Shown: in pieces, positions 34,279 to 43,171 of the stretch
Position numbering within the stretch: position 1 is the first letter of the stretch
Layout: each line of letters begins with the position of its first letter
NCBI GenBank assembly: GCA_965222825.1
Contig: OZ244964.1
Span: 186,001-250,000, forward strand
Source of the DNA: G965207335 sp965222825
Lineage (GTDB): Bacteria > Pseudomonadota > Gammaproteobacteria > PS1 > Pseudothioglobaceae
DNA: 64,000 nt
Direction: 5' to 3'
Notes under the pieces: model-generated
Database searches by the model: none
What the model was told of the DNA's origin: nothing
What the model saw: only the letters and a program-made list of their open reading frames with translations
Made by a program: the position numbers and the translations under genes

Positions 34279-35891
34279 TAATGTGCGGTATTAGCCGATT
34301 CTTTTAAGATAATTTCTTCACTAGGATGGGTATCAAAAGTATGATATGGTGCAGGAGTGTCAACAATCCATTCCAAACCTTTAGCACTTTCCCATGTGCG
34401 TTTTTCTGTTACTTTTTTACCATTTCTAATGCCAGATATTATAATATATGTTAACAGAATAAATGAAGCACCAAAAGCAAAAGCACCAATACTAGAAATA
34501 GCATTAAAATCAGCAAATTGTAATGAATAGTCTGGTATTCTTCTAGGCATACCAGCCAAACCTAAGAAATGCTGTGGAAAGAATAGCACATTAACAGATA
34601 TTGTAGCCCACCAAAAATGTATTTTTGCTAATTTTTCGTTATACATTCTACCAGTCCATTTAGGGAACCAATATAAAACAGCAGCAATAATAGCAAATAA
34701 TGAGCCAGTTACTAGCACATAGTGAAAGTGTGCTACTACAAAATAAGTATCATGGTATTGAATATCAGCTGGAACAATACCCAGCATTAACCCTGACAAA
34801 CCACCTATGGTAAATAAAAATATAAATGCTATAGCCCACAACATTGGCGACTCAAAAGTCATAGAGCCTTTCCACATTGTTGCTACCCAATTAAATACCT
34901 TAACTCCAGTAGGAACTGCAATCAACATAGTAGCATACATAAAATAAATTTGTCCTGCAACAGGCATACCTGATAAAAACATATGATGAGCCCAAACAAT
35001 AAATGACAAAAGAGCAATTGAAACAGTAGCATAAACCATAGAACTATAACCAAACAAAGGTTTTCTAGCAAAAGTTGGAATGATTTGTGAAACAACTCCA
35101 AAGGCAGGTAAAATCATAATATAAACCTCAGGGTGACCAAAGAACCAAAAAATATGTTGAAACATTACTGGATCTCCACCGCCTGATGCTTCAAAAAAAC
35201 TAGTGCCAAAATTTCTATCAGTAAGCATCATAGTAACAGCACCAGCCAAAACTGGCATTGCTGCTAGTAGTAAAAATGCAGTAATAAGCCAAGTCCAAAC
35301 AAATAACGGCATATCCATCAACTTCATATCAGGAGCACGCATATTAAATATGGTTGCAATAATATTTATTGAGCCCATAATAGAAGATATACCTAATAAA
35401 TGAATAGCAAAAATAAAGAAATCAGTGCTATCTGGTGCAAAAGTTGTAGAAAGTGGGGCATAAAATGTCCAGCCAAAAGCAGGTCCACCGCCTTGCATAA
35501 ACATAGTGCTAATCAACATTGCACCAGCAAAAGGTAGTATCCAAAAACTATAATTATTTAATCTAGGTAGTGCCATATCTTTTGCACCTACCATAAGAGG
35601 TATTTGCCAGTTAGCCAAGCCAACCATAGCAGGCATAATAGCACCAAAGACCATAATTAGTCCGTGCATAGTTGTCATTTGATTAAAAAATTGTGGCTCA
35701 ATAAGTTGTAGTCCAGGTTGGAATAACTCTGCACGAATTACCATAGCCATAGCACCACCAATTAATAACATTAAAAATGAGAACCATAGATAAAGTGTGC
35801 CAATATCTTTGTGATTTGTGGTTTTAACCCATCTTAGCAGTCCTTTTTCTGCACCGTGGTAATGCTCTGTTGTCATTGTTGCTTCTGTCAT
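34278..35891 (-). CDS. coxA: Cytochrome c oxidase subunit I
   Basis: The 537-residue, twelve-helix haem-copper oxidase subunit has the haem a ligand His in TTMHGLIMVFG, CuB/a3 region WFFGHPEVYIMILPAFG, HHMFLSG and HFHYVLVTG. It reduces oxygen and pumps protons. The D-channel-like residues around NYSFWIL are also present. All signatures are intact. It follows coxB on the minus strand. Confidence 0.98.
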   Translation of the reverse strand: MTEATMTTEHYHGAEKGLLRWVKTTNHKDIGTLYLWFSFLMLLIGGAMAMVIRAELFQPGLQLIEPQFFNQMTTMHGLIMVFGAIMPAMVGLANWQIPLMVGAKDMALPRLNNYSFWILPFAGAMLISTMFMQGGGPAFGWTFYAPLSTTFAPDSTDFFIFAIHLLGISSIMGSINIIATIFNMRAPDMKLMDMPLFVWTWLITAFLLLAAMPVLAGAVTMMLTDRNFGTSFFEASGGGDPVMFQHIFWFFGHPEVYIMILPAFGVVSQIIPTFARKPLFGYSSMVYATVSIALLSFIVWAHHMFLSGMPVAGQIYFMYATMLIAVPTGVKVFNWVATMWKGSMTFESPMLWAIAFIFLFTIGGLSGLMLGIVPADIQYHDTYFVVAHFHYVLVTGSLFAIIAAVLYWFPKWTGRMYNEKLAKIHFWWATISVNVLFFPQHFLGLAGMPRRIPDYSLQFADFNAISSIGAFAFGASFILLTYIIISGIRNGKKVTEKRTWESAKGLEWIVDTPAPYHTFDTHPSEEIILKESANTAH

Positions 35892-35925
35892 TTATATCCC
35901 CTTTATATTATATTTATTGGTTGCC

Positions 35926-37038
35926 TTAGCGTGCTGATTTAATATCAGATGGTTGCACTAAGTCGCCAGTATTATTACCAAAAGCGTTTCTTTCGTAAGT
36001 TATTACTCCAGCTAATTGGGTATCAGATAGTTGTGCTTTAAATGCTTGCATTGCTGTGCCTGCTGCACCGTGAAGAACTATATCAATATGTTTTTTAACA
36101 CCACCCAGTGCAATAGGACTGTCTTTTATGGCTGGAAATGCTCCAGCAATGCCAGCACCAGTTACTCCGTGGCAAGCAGCACAACTAGCATCATATACTT
36201 TTTTACCCTCTGCCATTAAGTCTTTTTTACTCCAAGTTTTTCCAGCACCTGCTGCGGCTGCTAATTGTTTTTGTTTTTGCTTGGCTAACCATTTATCATA
36301 ATCTGTCTGTGTTTTAGCTTCTAAAACAATCGGCATAAAACCATGGTCTTTACCACATAGCTCTGCACATTGCCCGCGATAAACACCAGGTTTATCAATT
36401 ACTGCCCAAGCATCATTAATAAAACCCGGTATTGCATCTTGTTTAACGCCAATATCAGGCACCCACCAAGAATGAATTACATCCTTAGAAGTTATTAAAA
36501 AACGGATTTTCTTATCAACTGGCACCACAATTCTATTGTCAACATCTAGTAAATAGTTCTCAACATTACTTGGATCTTTAATATTATCACGACTTTCTTT
36601 GGCTAAATTACTAAAAAATCCAATATTTTCATTGGGGTATTCGTATTGCCACTTCCATTGCCAGCCTGTAATTTTAATTGACATATCAGATGCAGAAGTA
36701 TCTTCAAGGTATATAAGAGTTTTAGTAGCTGGGATAGCCATAGCAATTAAAATAACAATAGGAATAATTGTCCATAGTAATTCAATGGATATACTTTCGT
36801 GAAAATTTGATGCCTTAACACCTTTTGATTTACGGTGGTTTATTATTGAGTAAAACATTACTCCAAATACGACAACACCTATTACAACGCATATCCAAAA
36901 TATTAACATATGTAAACTATAAATCTCTCTACTAATTGTTGAAACACCTTCGGGCATATTTAAACCATAATCTGCTAGTATTGATAAAGAAATACTGCTA
37001 AGAAAAACAATTATTGATATTGTTAATTTTTTTGACAT
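35926..37038 (-). CDS. coxB: Cytochrome c oxidase subunit II with fused cytochrome c domain
   Basis: The 370-residue protein has a signal, two membrane helices and a cupredoxin domain with CuA ligands in CAELCGKDHGFM (Cys about residue 224). A C-terminal class I cytochrome c domain follows after a Lys/Ala linker, with CAACHG (Cys286, Cys289, His290) and a late Met in GTAMQAFK. The fusion makes this a caa3-like oxidase. First gene of the coxB-coxA-ctaG-coxC unit. Confidence 0.97.
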   Translation of the reverse strand: MSKKLTISIIVFLSSISLSILADYGLNMPEGVSTISREIYSLHMLIFWICVVIGVVVFGVMFYSIINHRKSKGVKASNFHESISIELLWTIIPIVILIAMAIPATKTLIYLEDTSASDMSIKITGWQWKWQYEYPNENIGFFSNLAKESRDNIKDPSNVENYLLDVDNRIVVPVDKKIRFLITSKDVIHSWWVPDIGVKQDAIPGFINDAWAVIDKPGVYRGQCAELCGKDHGFMPIVLEAKTQTDYDKWLAKQKQKQLAAAAGAGKTWSKKDLMAEGKKVYDASCAACHGVTGAGIAGAFPAIKDSPIALGGVKKHIDIVLHGAAGTAMQAFKAQLSDTQLAGVITYERNAFGNNTGDLVQPSDIKSAR

Positions 37039-37060
37039 AATTTACCTTTTTTGTATAATT

Positions 37061-37248
37061 AGATACTTGCAAAGCAACCAAAAATATTAAATATAACTAT
37101 GCTACACACAAATACACTACAGGAATAATACTTTTTTATTTTATATCTGTTTTTTTATAAAACTTACCCTCAGTGGTGCTAGGTTATGTATCAAATACAA
37201 ATATTTTACTAGATTTTAACTATTTTTTACTACTGTGCAATTACCTCT
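37061..37248. mobile_element. IS5-type MITE, copy 3 (degraded)
   Basis: ACTTGCAAAGCAACC at the left and CTACTGTGCAATTACC at the right are degenerate terminal repeats. The middle keeps TTTTTTTATAAAACTTACC, GTGCTAGG and CAAATATTTTACTAGATTTT, aligned with copy 1. It fills much of the gap between coxB and ctaA (37039-37425), where regulatory sites of both divergent operons should also lie; I can place no clear promoter. Confidence 0.55.
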
Positions 37249-37425
37249 TGTAATATTTAATTTAGGGAGGATTTTATTGTAAATGGCTTTTTTTGTCAAA
37301 TGTAATTTACATATATTTATGTATTTTTTTTATTTTTTTAAGAAATAATATTACTACAATAGTTTGCAGTTAAAATACTCGTAAAAAATTGTAATTATGA
37401 ATATATTAGCATAAAAATAATATTA

Positions 37426-38415
37426 ATGACATTTAAAAATATACTGTATTTTGCATTTATTTTATCCTTAGTTGTCGTTGTATTAGGCGCTTATACCAGA
37501 CTATCTGATGCTGGCTTGGGTTGCCCTGATTGGCCTACTTGTTATGGAAAAATAATAACAATTAATACCAATATAGACAGTGGCAGTTATTGGGATGTCA
37601 AAGCATGGAAGGAAATGGTGCATCGCTATGGCGCTAGTTTATTAGGTTTAGTTATTATCCTAATAGCCTTTATAGCAATACTAGATAAAAAAATCTTAAA
37701 ATCTGAAAAAATTATTAGTATTTTATTACTATTTTTAGTTATTTTTCAAGGAATATTAGGGATGCTTACAGTAACTGAGTTATTGCATCCTGTTATTGTA
37801 TTAGGGCATTTATTAGGTGGTATGACTATAGTGTCGCTATTATTTTTGTTATTGATTAGTCTTTCTCAAAGCACAGGAATTTATATTAGCCATTATAGTA
37901 AAAGAGCCTATTATTTTGCTATATTAACCTTAATTGTTTTGGTTGGACAAATTATTTTAGGTGGTTGGACTAGTGCTAATTATGCAGCATTGTCTTGTGG
38001 CAATGATTTTCCAACTTGTTTGGGCTCTTTAGTGCCACAAGTGGCAGACTTTTCTAATATAGTATCAAGCCAACCATTAGGCATTAATTATGAACACGGC
38101 GTATTAGAAAGCGGTGCTAGGGTTGCTATTCAATTACTACATAGGTTTGGTGCATTAATCGTTGTTAGTTTTGTGTTAATACTGGTATTTTTATTAAAAT
38201 CTAATAAAAATATGCAAAAAATGATAATAATTATATCATCTTTATTGGCACTACAATTAATACTAGGAATACTAAATGTAGTATTATCGCTGCCAATATT
38301 TGTAGCACTTATACATAATTTAGTTGCATTATTGTTATTATTGGCTGTTATAAATATTATTTATAAGTATAAAGCACACTTTTACGCTTATAATGCTCAA
38401 GGCAAAATACTATAA
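37426..38415 (+). CDS. ctaA: Haem A synthase CtaA (COX15 family)
   Basis: The 329-residue, eight-helix protein oxidises haem O to haem A for the oxidase. Signatures are GAYTRLSDAGLGCPDWPTCY near the N-terminus, EMVHRYGASLLG, HPVIVLGHLLGG, LSCGNDFPTCLG and LHRFGALIVV, containing the conserved His ligands and Cys pair. It stands on the plus strand between two minus-strand cox genes, with its own start at 37426. Confidence 0.96.
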   Translation: MTFKNILYFAFILSLVVVVLGAYTRLSDAGLGCPDWPTCYGKIITINTNIDSGSYWDVKAWKEMVHRYGASLLGLVIILIAFIAILDKKILKSEKIISILLLFLVIFQGILGMLTVTELLHPVIVLGHLLGGMTIVSLLFLLLISLSQSTGIYISHYSKRAYYFAILTLIVLVGQIILGGWTSANYAALSCGNDFPTCLGSLVPQVADFSNIVSSQPLGINYEHGVLESGARVAIQLLHRFGALIVVSFVLILVFLLKSNKNMQKMIIIISSLLALQLILGILNVVLSLPIFVALIHNLVALLLLLAVINIIYKYKAHFYAYNAQGKIL

Positions 38416-38442
38416 GAACAAGCCTTGCCTATTCCTAGAAAT

Positions 38443-38634
38443 TCAAGATAAAATACTATAAACAATAGCAACTAGAGTTAGCACAAATAAAATAGTCATA
38501 ATGATGCCAACTATAATAAATATCCAAGGACCATTTTTTTCTGCATACTCAAGATCTTTAATTAGGTTTTTCTTTTTTTGTATGCCTATCATAGCCCAGA
38601 TAATACTTTTTATGGTACTTATTACTCGTTTCAT
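38443..38634 (-). CDS. DUF2970 small membrane protein
   Basis: The 63-residue protein starts with an amphipathic segment (VISTIKSIIWAMIGIQKKKN), then LEYAEKNGPW and one hydrophobic helix to the end. This matches DUF2970, a family often associated with cox clusters. ATG overlaps the ctaB stop (ATGA). Function is unknown; an oxidase role is inferred from context. Confidence 0.8.
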   Translation of the reverse strand: MKRVISTIKSIIWAMIGIQKKKNLIKDLEYAEKNGPWIFIIVGIIMTILFVLTLVAIVYSILS

Positions 38635-39500
38635 ATAATTATTAAATAGTGGTCAATAAACAAAGTTATAAATAATAGCACTAAATATTTTATAGAATAT
38701 GAAAATGTTCGCCATGCTAGACTATTGTCATCAGGATTTTTAACTAACTTTATAGCATAAGTCAAAAATATAGTATTTAATATTATACTGCCAATTAAGT
38801 ATATAAGCCCAGCCATAGCTGTTATATAAGGTAATATAGTTACAATAAATAATAAAATTGTATAAAGTAATATTTGCAAACGAGTAAATGCTAAACCGTG
38901 AGTAACAGGTAGCATAGGTATACCTACTTTTTCGTATTCCTTGTATCTATGAATTGCAAGCGACCAAAAATGTGGCGGCGTCCAAATAAAAATAATTAAA
39001 AACAATAATATTGATAATTCTCCCACACTATTTGTCATAGCACTCCAGCCCAATATTGGTGGAGTAGCACCTGCTACACCGCCTATTACTATATTTTGCG
39101 GTGTAGCTCGTTTTAGATACATAGTATAAAATACAGCATAACCTATTAATGATAATAGCGTTAATAGTGCAGTTAGTTTGTTAACAAAAACTAATAATAA
39201 TGCTATGCCAATAATGCCAAGACTAACACCCAATATAAAAGCTTGTTTTATACTCACATTACCCTGAGGTATTGGGCGTTTATTAGTTCTTGTCATCTCA
39301 TTATCAATTTTGTTATCAATAATATGATTAAAAACAGCAGCAGATGAAGCAACTAAACCAATGCCAATAGTGGCAATAATCATAGTTCCAATTTGCATAA
39401 AAGGATTAGGCGTTAACAACATACCAACAATAGCAGTTAGTAAAATTAGCGATACTACTTTTAATTTACACAGTGCTAATAGGTTTGATATAGTTGCCAT
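38631..39500 (-). CDS. ctaB: Haem O synthase (protohaem IX farnesyltransferase) CtaB/CyoE
   Basis: A UbiA-family prenyltransferase with about nine helices. The two Asp-rich motifs appear as NHIIDNKIDNEMTRTNKRP and, in diverged form, YKEYEKVGIPMLPVT; IWTPPHFWSLAIHRY is the CyoE signature. It farnesylates haem B to haem O, the substrate of CtaA. I use ATG 39500; the frame extends to a TTG at 39527 that overlaps the upstream gene. Confidence 0.95.
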   Translation of the reverse strand: MATISNLLALCKLKVVSLILLTAIVGMLLTPNPFMQIGTMIIATIGIGLVASSAAVFNHIIDNKIDNEMTRTNKRPIPQGNVSIKQAFILGVSLGIIGIALLLVFVNKLTALLTLLSLIGYAVFYTMYLKRATPQNIVIGGVAGATPPILGWSAMTNSVGELSILLFLIIFIWTPPHFWSLAIHRYKEYEKVGIPMLPVTHGLAFTRLQILLYTILLFIVTILPYITAMAGLIYLIGSIILNTIFLTYAIKLVKNPDDNSLAWRTFSYSIKYLVLLFITLFIDHYLIII

Positions 39501-39519
39501 ATTATTTTTTTGTAATAGT

Positions 39520-40044
39520 CTAACCAATTCTTGAATACTTCAATAATCTTTCTAAATCTTTAAGAGTTTTTTTAATATCAAATGTTTTACCATTGTAATA
39601 CATCATAATATTTTTATTAGGGTCCATTAAAAAAACACTATATTTAGGAAATTTTTCTAATGTATTGCCCAGTGTATTATCAATAGTACCAATTATAAAA
39701 TTTAACTTTTTACTAATTATTGGTTTTTTATCACTTAATAATAATCTTTGCACTCTATGTATTTTATCGTTAGTTAAGGTATGGAGTTTTTTTATGCTAT
39801 CTAGTATTATTTTGCATTGTTTTTTACAATTCTTGGTGTAATAAACAAGCGTCCATTTATTTTCTAACTCTCTATCAGTGATTATATCATTGGCATTAAC
39901 AACTATAATAGGCTGAATTAATTTACCATAATTAATAGTATTTTTACTAAAAAAATATGGTGCTAAAAAATAAAATAATAAGCCTAAAATAATAGGTGTA
40001 ATAAATAATATAATTAAATACCATACTGATTTTTTAATAGTCAT
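39520..40044 (-). CDS. Membrane-anchored thioredoxin-like/SCO-like protein of the cox cluster
   Basis: The 174-residue protein has one membrane helix (about residues 9-31) and a thioredoxin-like domain with KWTLVYYTKNCKKQCKII, a CxxxC motif typical of SCO-type copper chaperones, then YSVFLMDPNKNIMMYYNG. Similar short proteins lie beside ctaA/ctaB in gammaproteobacterial cox operons. Copper delivery to CuA is inferred. It overlaps the longest form of ctaB. Confidence 0.75.
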   Translation of the reverse strand: MTIKKSVWYLIILFITPIILGLLFYFLAPYFFSKNTINYGKLIQPIIVVNANDIITDRELENKWTLVYYTKNCKKQCKIILDSIKKLHTLTNDKIHRVQRLLLSDKKPIISKKLNFIIGTIDNTLGNTLEKFPKYSVFLMDPNKNIMMYYNGKTFDIKKTLKDLERLLKYSRIG

Positions 40045-40173
40045 AATCTTACATACACAATAAAATAAGCAGTAATTTTACACAGTTATTAGTAAATTTT
40101 ATAAGATATAGCAAGCATAGGCATTAAAAGTTATAATGTATAATGACTGCTTTAAATTTTTAATTATTTTTTA

Positions 40174-41814
40174 ATGAGTGTTAATACTAAATATATTTTT
40201 ATAACAGGTGGGGTTGTATCTTCTTTGGGTAAAGGTATAGCCTCCGCTTCTTTGGCAGCTATATTAGAATCGAGAGGATTAACTATTACTATGCTCAAAC
40301 TAGACCCTTATATAAATGTTGATCCAGGGACTATGAATCCAACTCAACACGGTGAGGTTTTTGTAACCAATGATGGTGCAGAGACCGACTTAGATTTGGG
40401 GCATTATGAGAGATTTGTGCATACTAAATTAGGCAAGTTAAATAATTTTACCGCAGGTAGAGTGTATGAAAATGTCATACAAAGAGAAAGAAGAGGGGAT
40501 TATTTAGGGCAAACTGTGCAAATTATTCCGCATATAACCGATGAGATAAAAAAATTAACCAAAATAGGTGCAAATGGCTCTGATGTTGCTTTGGTAGAAA
40601 TAGGTGGCACTGTTGGCGATATTGAGTCCTTACCTTTTTTAGAAGCCATTAGACAAATGAGTTTAGAGATACCTAGTTGCGATACTTTGTTTGTGCACCT
40701 GACTTTACTACCTTATATATCAGTAGCAGGGGAGTTAAAAACTAAGCCAACCCAGCACTCTGTAAAAGAATTAAGAAGTATAGGAATTCAGCCTGATATT
40801 TTAATATGCAGAAGTGAAAAAAAACTACCACTCAGTGAAAGAAAAAAAATAGCACTATTTACTAATGTTGCATTTGATGCAGTATTTACCTCTATTGATG
40901 TTAAAAATATTTATGAAATACCAGTATTACTACACAAACAAGGCTTAGATAATGTTGTAATTAATAAATTAGAACTTAGTAGGGCAAAAGATGCTGATTT
41001 GTCAAAATGGCGTTTTGTAGTGAATTCACTTAATAATTTAAAATTTAGTGTTGATATTGCTATGGTTGGTAAATATATGGACCTCACAGAGTCTTATAAA
41101 TCATTATCTGAGTCTTTAATTCACGCCAGTGTTCATACCAATATTAAGGTTAATATTCATTATTTTGACTCAGAACAAATAACCAAAGACAACATAAGTA
41201 ATAAATTTACTAATATGGATGCTATTTTAGTCCCTGGTGGTTTTGGTAGTCGTGGTATTGAGGGTAAGATAGCAACAGCTAAATACGCCAGAGAAAATAA
41301 TATTCCATATTTAGGTATTTGTTTAGGTTTGCAGGTTGCTGTTATTGAGTATGCACGCTATAAGGCAAATATGTTAGATGCTAATAGCACAGAATTTAAT
41401 CCTAATACTAAGTATCCTGTTATTGCCCTAATTACCCAATGGATTGATAAAGATAATAAATTACAACAAAGAGATAATGGCACTGATATGGGAGGCACTA
41501 TGCGTTTAGGTGGACAAGAATGTTTGTTATTAGATAGCACTAAGAGTAGAGAAATTTACAATAAGGATATTATTATTGAACGCCATAGGCATCGTTATGA
41601 AGTTAATAATAATTTTGTGGATAAACTGCTAGATAATGGGCTAATTATATCAGGTAAATCAAAAAATAATAATTTGGTAGAAATGATAGAAATAAAAGAC
41701 CATCCTTGGTTTATTGCTTGTCAATTCCACCCTGAGTTTACCTCAAATCCTATTGATGGTCATCCATTATTTATTAGTTTTATTAATGCAGCTAATAAAT
41801 ATAAAGAGCAATAA
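40174..41814 (+). CDS. pyrG: CTP synthase PyrG
   Basis: The 546-residue enzyme aminates UTP to CTP. The synthetase domain begins YIFITGGVVSSLGKGIASA with its P-loop, then KLDPYINVDPGTMNPTQHGE and VEIGGTVGDIESLPF. The glutamine amidotransferase domain has YLGICLGLQ (catalytic Cys) and CQFHPEF. Full length. It is not followed by kdsA or eno in this window, unlike in many relatives. Confidence 0.98.
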   Translation: MSVNTKYIFITGGVVSSLGKGIASASLAAILESRGLTITMLKLDPYINVDPGTMNPTQHGEVFVTNDGAETDLDLGHYERFVHTKLGKLNNFTAGRVYENVIQRERRGDYLGQTVQIIPHITDEIKKLTKIGANGSDVALVEIGGTVGDIESLPFLEAIRQMSLEIPSCDTLFVHLTLLPYISVAGELKTKPTQHSVKELRSIGIQPDILICRSEKKLPLSERKKIALFTNVAFDAVFTSIDVKNIYEIPVLLHKQGLDNVVINKLELSRAKDADLSKWRFVVNSLNNLKFSVDIAMVGKYMDLTESYKSLSESLIHASVHTNIKVNIHYFDSEQITKDNISNKFTNMDAILVPGGFGSRGIEGKIATAKYARENNIPYLGICLGLQVAVIEYARYKANMLDANSTEFNPNTKYPVIALITQWIDKDNKLQQRDNGTDMGGTMRLGGQECLLLDSTKSREIYNKDIIIERHRHRYEVNNNFVDKLLDNGLIISGKSKNNNLVEMIEIKDHPWFIACQFHPEFTSNPIDGHPLFISFINAANKYKEQ

Positions 41815-41860
41815 AATAATAATCCTATGAATATATATTGCCATAAATATTTGTTTTAAA

Positions 41861-41886
41861 GTTGTCATAAATTCTTAGGGTTAATC
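41861..41886 (-). repeat. 26-bp dispersed repeat, copy 2
   Basis: Exact inverted copy of 18953-18978, followed here by AGAGGTT, which extends a match (AACCTCTGATTAACCCT) to 60728-60744. It lies between pyrG and the three-peptide cluster. Likely the terminus of a lost element. Confidence 0.7.
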
Positions 41887-42008
41887 AGAGGTTCATTTTG
41901 TAAATCTTATTGTAACATCTTAACTATATATTTAAATAGATAATATTTTAAAATTTTATAATAATTATATTAAAATAGTAAAATATTTGATAACAAAGGA
42001 GGGTTAAT

Positions 42009-42353
42009 GTGAACGACAAGATTACAGAAAATTGGAATGAATTATTAACAGATAAAGAATGGCGTAAAAAGTTAAAACAAGACCCAACGCTAGCATTAGC
42101 TAAAATGACTTCTCAGGTTGAGGTTGTTGTTAAAACTAATACCAAGGAAACTTTTTACTTTGTGCTACCTAATAGTGCTAATTATTTTAGTGTAGATAAT
42201 TTAGATAATATACACGCTGCAGATACTCACTTGGCATCAACAGGAAGTGTTGGCTCACTTACTTCTGCTAGCACTATAGGCTGTGTAGGTGTTTGCGTAA
42301 GCAGTGCCTCAACAGGAAGTACAGTAGGAAGTGCCAGTACTGTTAAAACTTAA
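42009..42353 (+). CDS. NHLP-leader-type precursor-like peptide 5
   Basis: The 114-residue protein has a leader with WRKKLKQDPTLALAKM and VEVVVKTNTKETFYFVLP, ending HAADTHLAS. The core has STGSVGSLTSASTIG, then CVGVCVSSAS and TGSTVGSASTVKT, with two Cys three residues apart. The only start is GTG 42009, 5 bases after GGAGGG. An ATG at 42007 overlaps it and meets TGA at once (ATGTGA). It heads a three-gene plus-strand cluster. Confidence 0.7.
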   Translation: MNDKITENWNELLTDKEWRKKLKQDPTLALAKMTSQVEVVVKTNTKETFYFVLPNSANYFSVDNLDNIHAADTHLASTGSVGSLTSASTIGCVGVCVSSASTGSTVGSASTVKT

Positions 42354-42371
42354 CAAACATAGGAGTAAATT

Positions 42372-42689
42372 ATGAAACAAATAAATTTATTTTCAAAAGA
42401 AGACCGCGATGCCATTCGTAAAGATCCTAAATTTATGTTAAAGGCAATGTCAAATGAGGCAGATATTGTAGTTAGGGAAAATAACAAAGATACTTATTAT
42501 TTCGTTATACCATACTTAGATGGAGCTAATGAAAATATATTAGATAATATTAATGTTGCTAAGGTTGAAGCCAGTTCAGCTGGCTCAGTATCTAGTGCAA
42601 GTAGTGTTGCTACACTTAGTAGTTTGCTGGGCACTCTAGGTAGTGCTTCTTCAGCTGGCACAATTACATCAGCTAGTAGTGTTCAATAA
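42372..42689 (+). CDS. NHLP-leader-type precursor-like peptide 6
   Basis: The 105-residue protein has leader motifs DRDAIRKDPKFMLKAM and ADIVVRENNKDTYYFVIP, then INVAKVEA. The core is Ser/Ala-rich: SSAGSVSSASSVATLSS, then LLGTLGSASSAG and TITSASSVQ, without Cys. AGGAG lies 8 bases before ATG, 18 bp after peptide 5. Spacing fits one operon of three. Confidence 0.7.
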   Translation: MKQINLFSKEDRDAIRKDPKFMLKAMSNEADIVVRENNKDTYYFVIPYLDGANENILDNINVAKVEASSAGSVSSASSVATLSSLLGTLGSASSAGTITSASSVQ

Positions 42690-42700
42690 AGGAGAAAATT

Positions 42701-42997
42701 ATGGACAAATATGATTTATATTCTAAAGATACTCGCAAAGAACTTATTGCTAATCCTAATAAGTTTTTTGATGATTACAATAAAGATGTGAAAATGGTTG
42801 TTAAAACTAATACAAAGGATAAAATATATTTTGTTATTAGTAATGCTAATACTGATATTAATTTAAATACAGTTTATGCATCAGGCTCAAGTAGTGCATC
42901 AACAGCTTCTACTGCTACAACACTAAGCTCAGGGTTTAGTTGTATTAGCACTGCATCATCTGCGGCCTCTATAGGCTCTAAGGGTAGTATTGATTGA
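42701..42997 (+). CDS. NHLP-leader-type precursor-like peptide 7
   Basis: The 98-residue protein has leader motifs TRKELIANPNKFFDDY and VKMVVKTNTKDKIYFVIS, ending VYASG. The core: SSSASTASTATTLSS, then GFSCISTASS and AASIGSKGSID, with one Cys. AGGAG precedes ATG, 11 bp after peptide 6. Third of the cluster, and followed by the second hairpin repeat. Confidence 0.7.
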   Translation: MDKYDLYSKDTRKELIANPNKFFDDYNKDVKMVVKTNTKDKIYFVISNANTDINLNTVYASGSSSASTASTATTLSSGFSCISTASSAASIGSKGSID

Positions 42998-43066
42998 TTT
43001 TATAAACTTCCAATTAAGGTTGCTATGTGCGGTAGTGCAAATATTGTATAAAATATAACCTCTAAA

Positions 43067-43124
43067 AAACCAAATCTAACTTGTGATTAGTGCATACCAC
43101 AAATTGGATTTGTGGGATTGGCTT
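43067..43124. repeat. Hairpin repeat, copy 2 (probable bidirectional terminator)
   Basis: AACCAAATCTAACTTGTGAT pairs imperfectly with ACAAATTGGATTTGTGGGATTGG; related to 10007-10065. It lies between convergent peptide 7 and map. Downstream bases (TTTTATCTG, TATTCCC) are also shared by both copies. Confidence 0.6.
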
Positions 43125-43171
43125 ATTTTATCTGTTTTCTGTATTCCCTTTTTTGCCATCCGTCTTAGACC

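Noticed and set aside
42009..42997. Diversity-generating retroelement or phase-variable surface protein locus
   Set aside because: No reverse transcriptase or template/variable repeat pair is present, and the peptides lack signal sequences or membrane segments.
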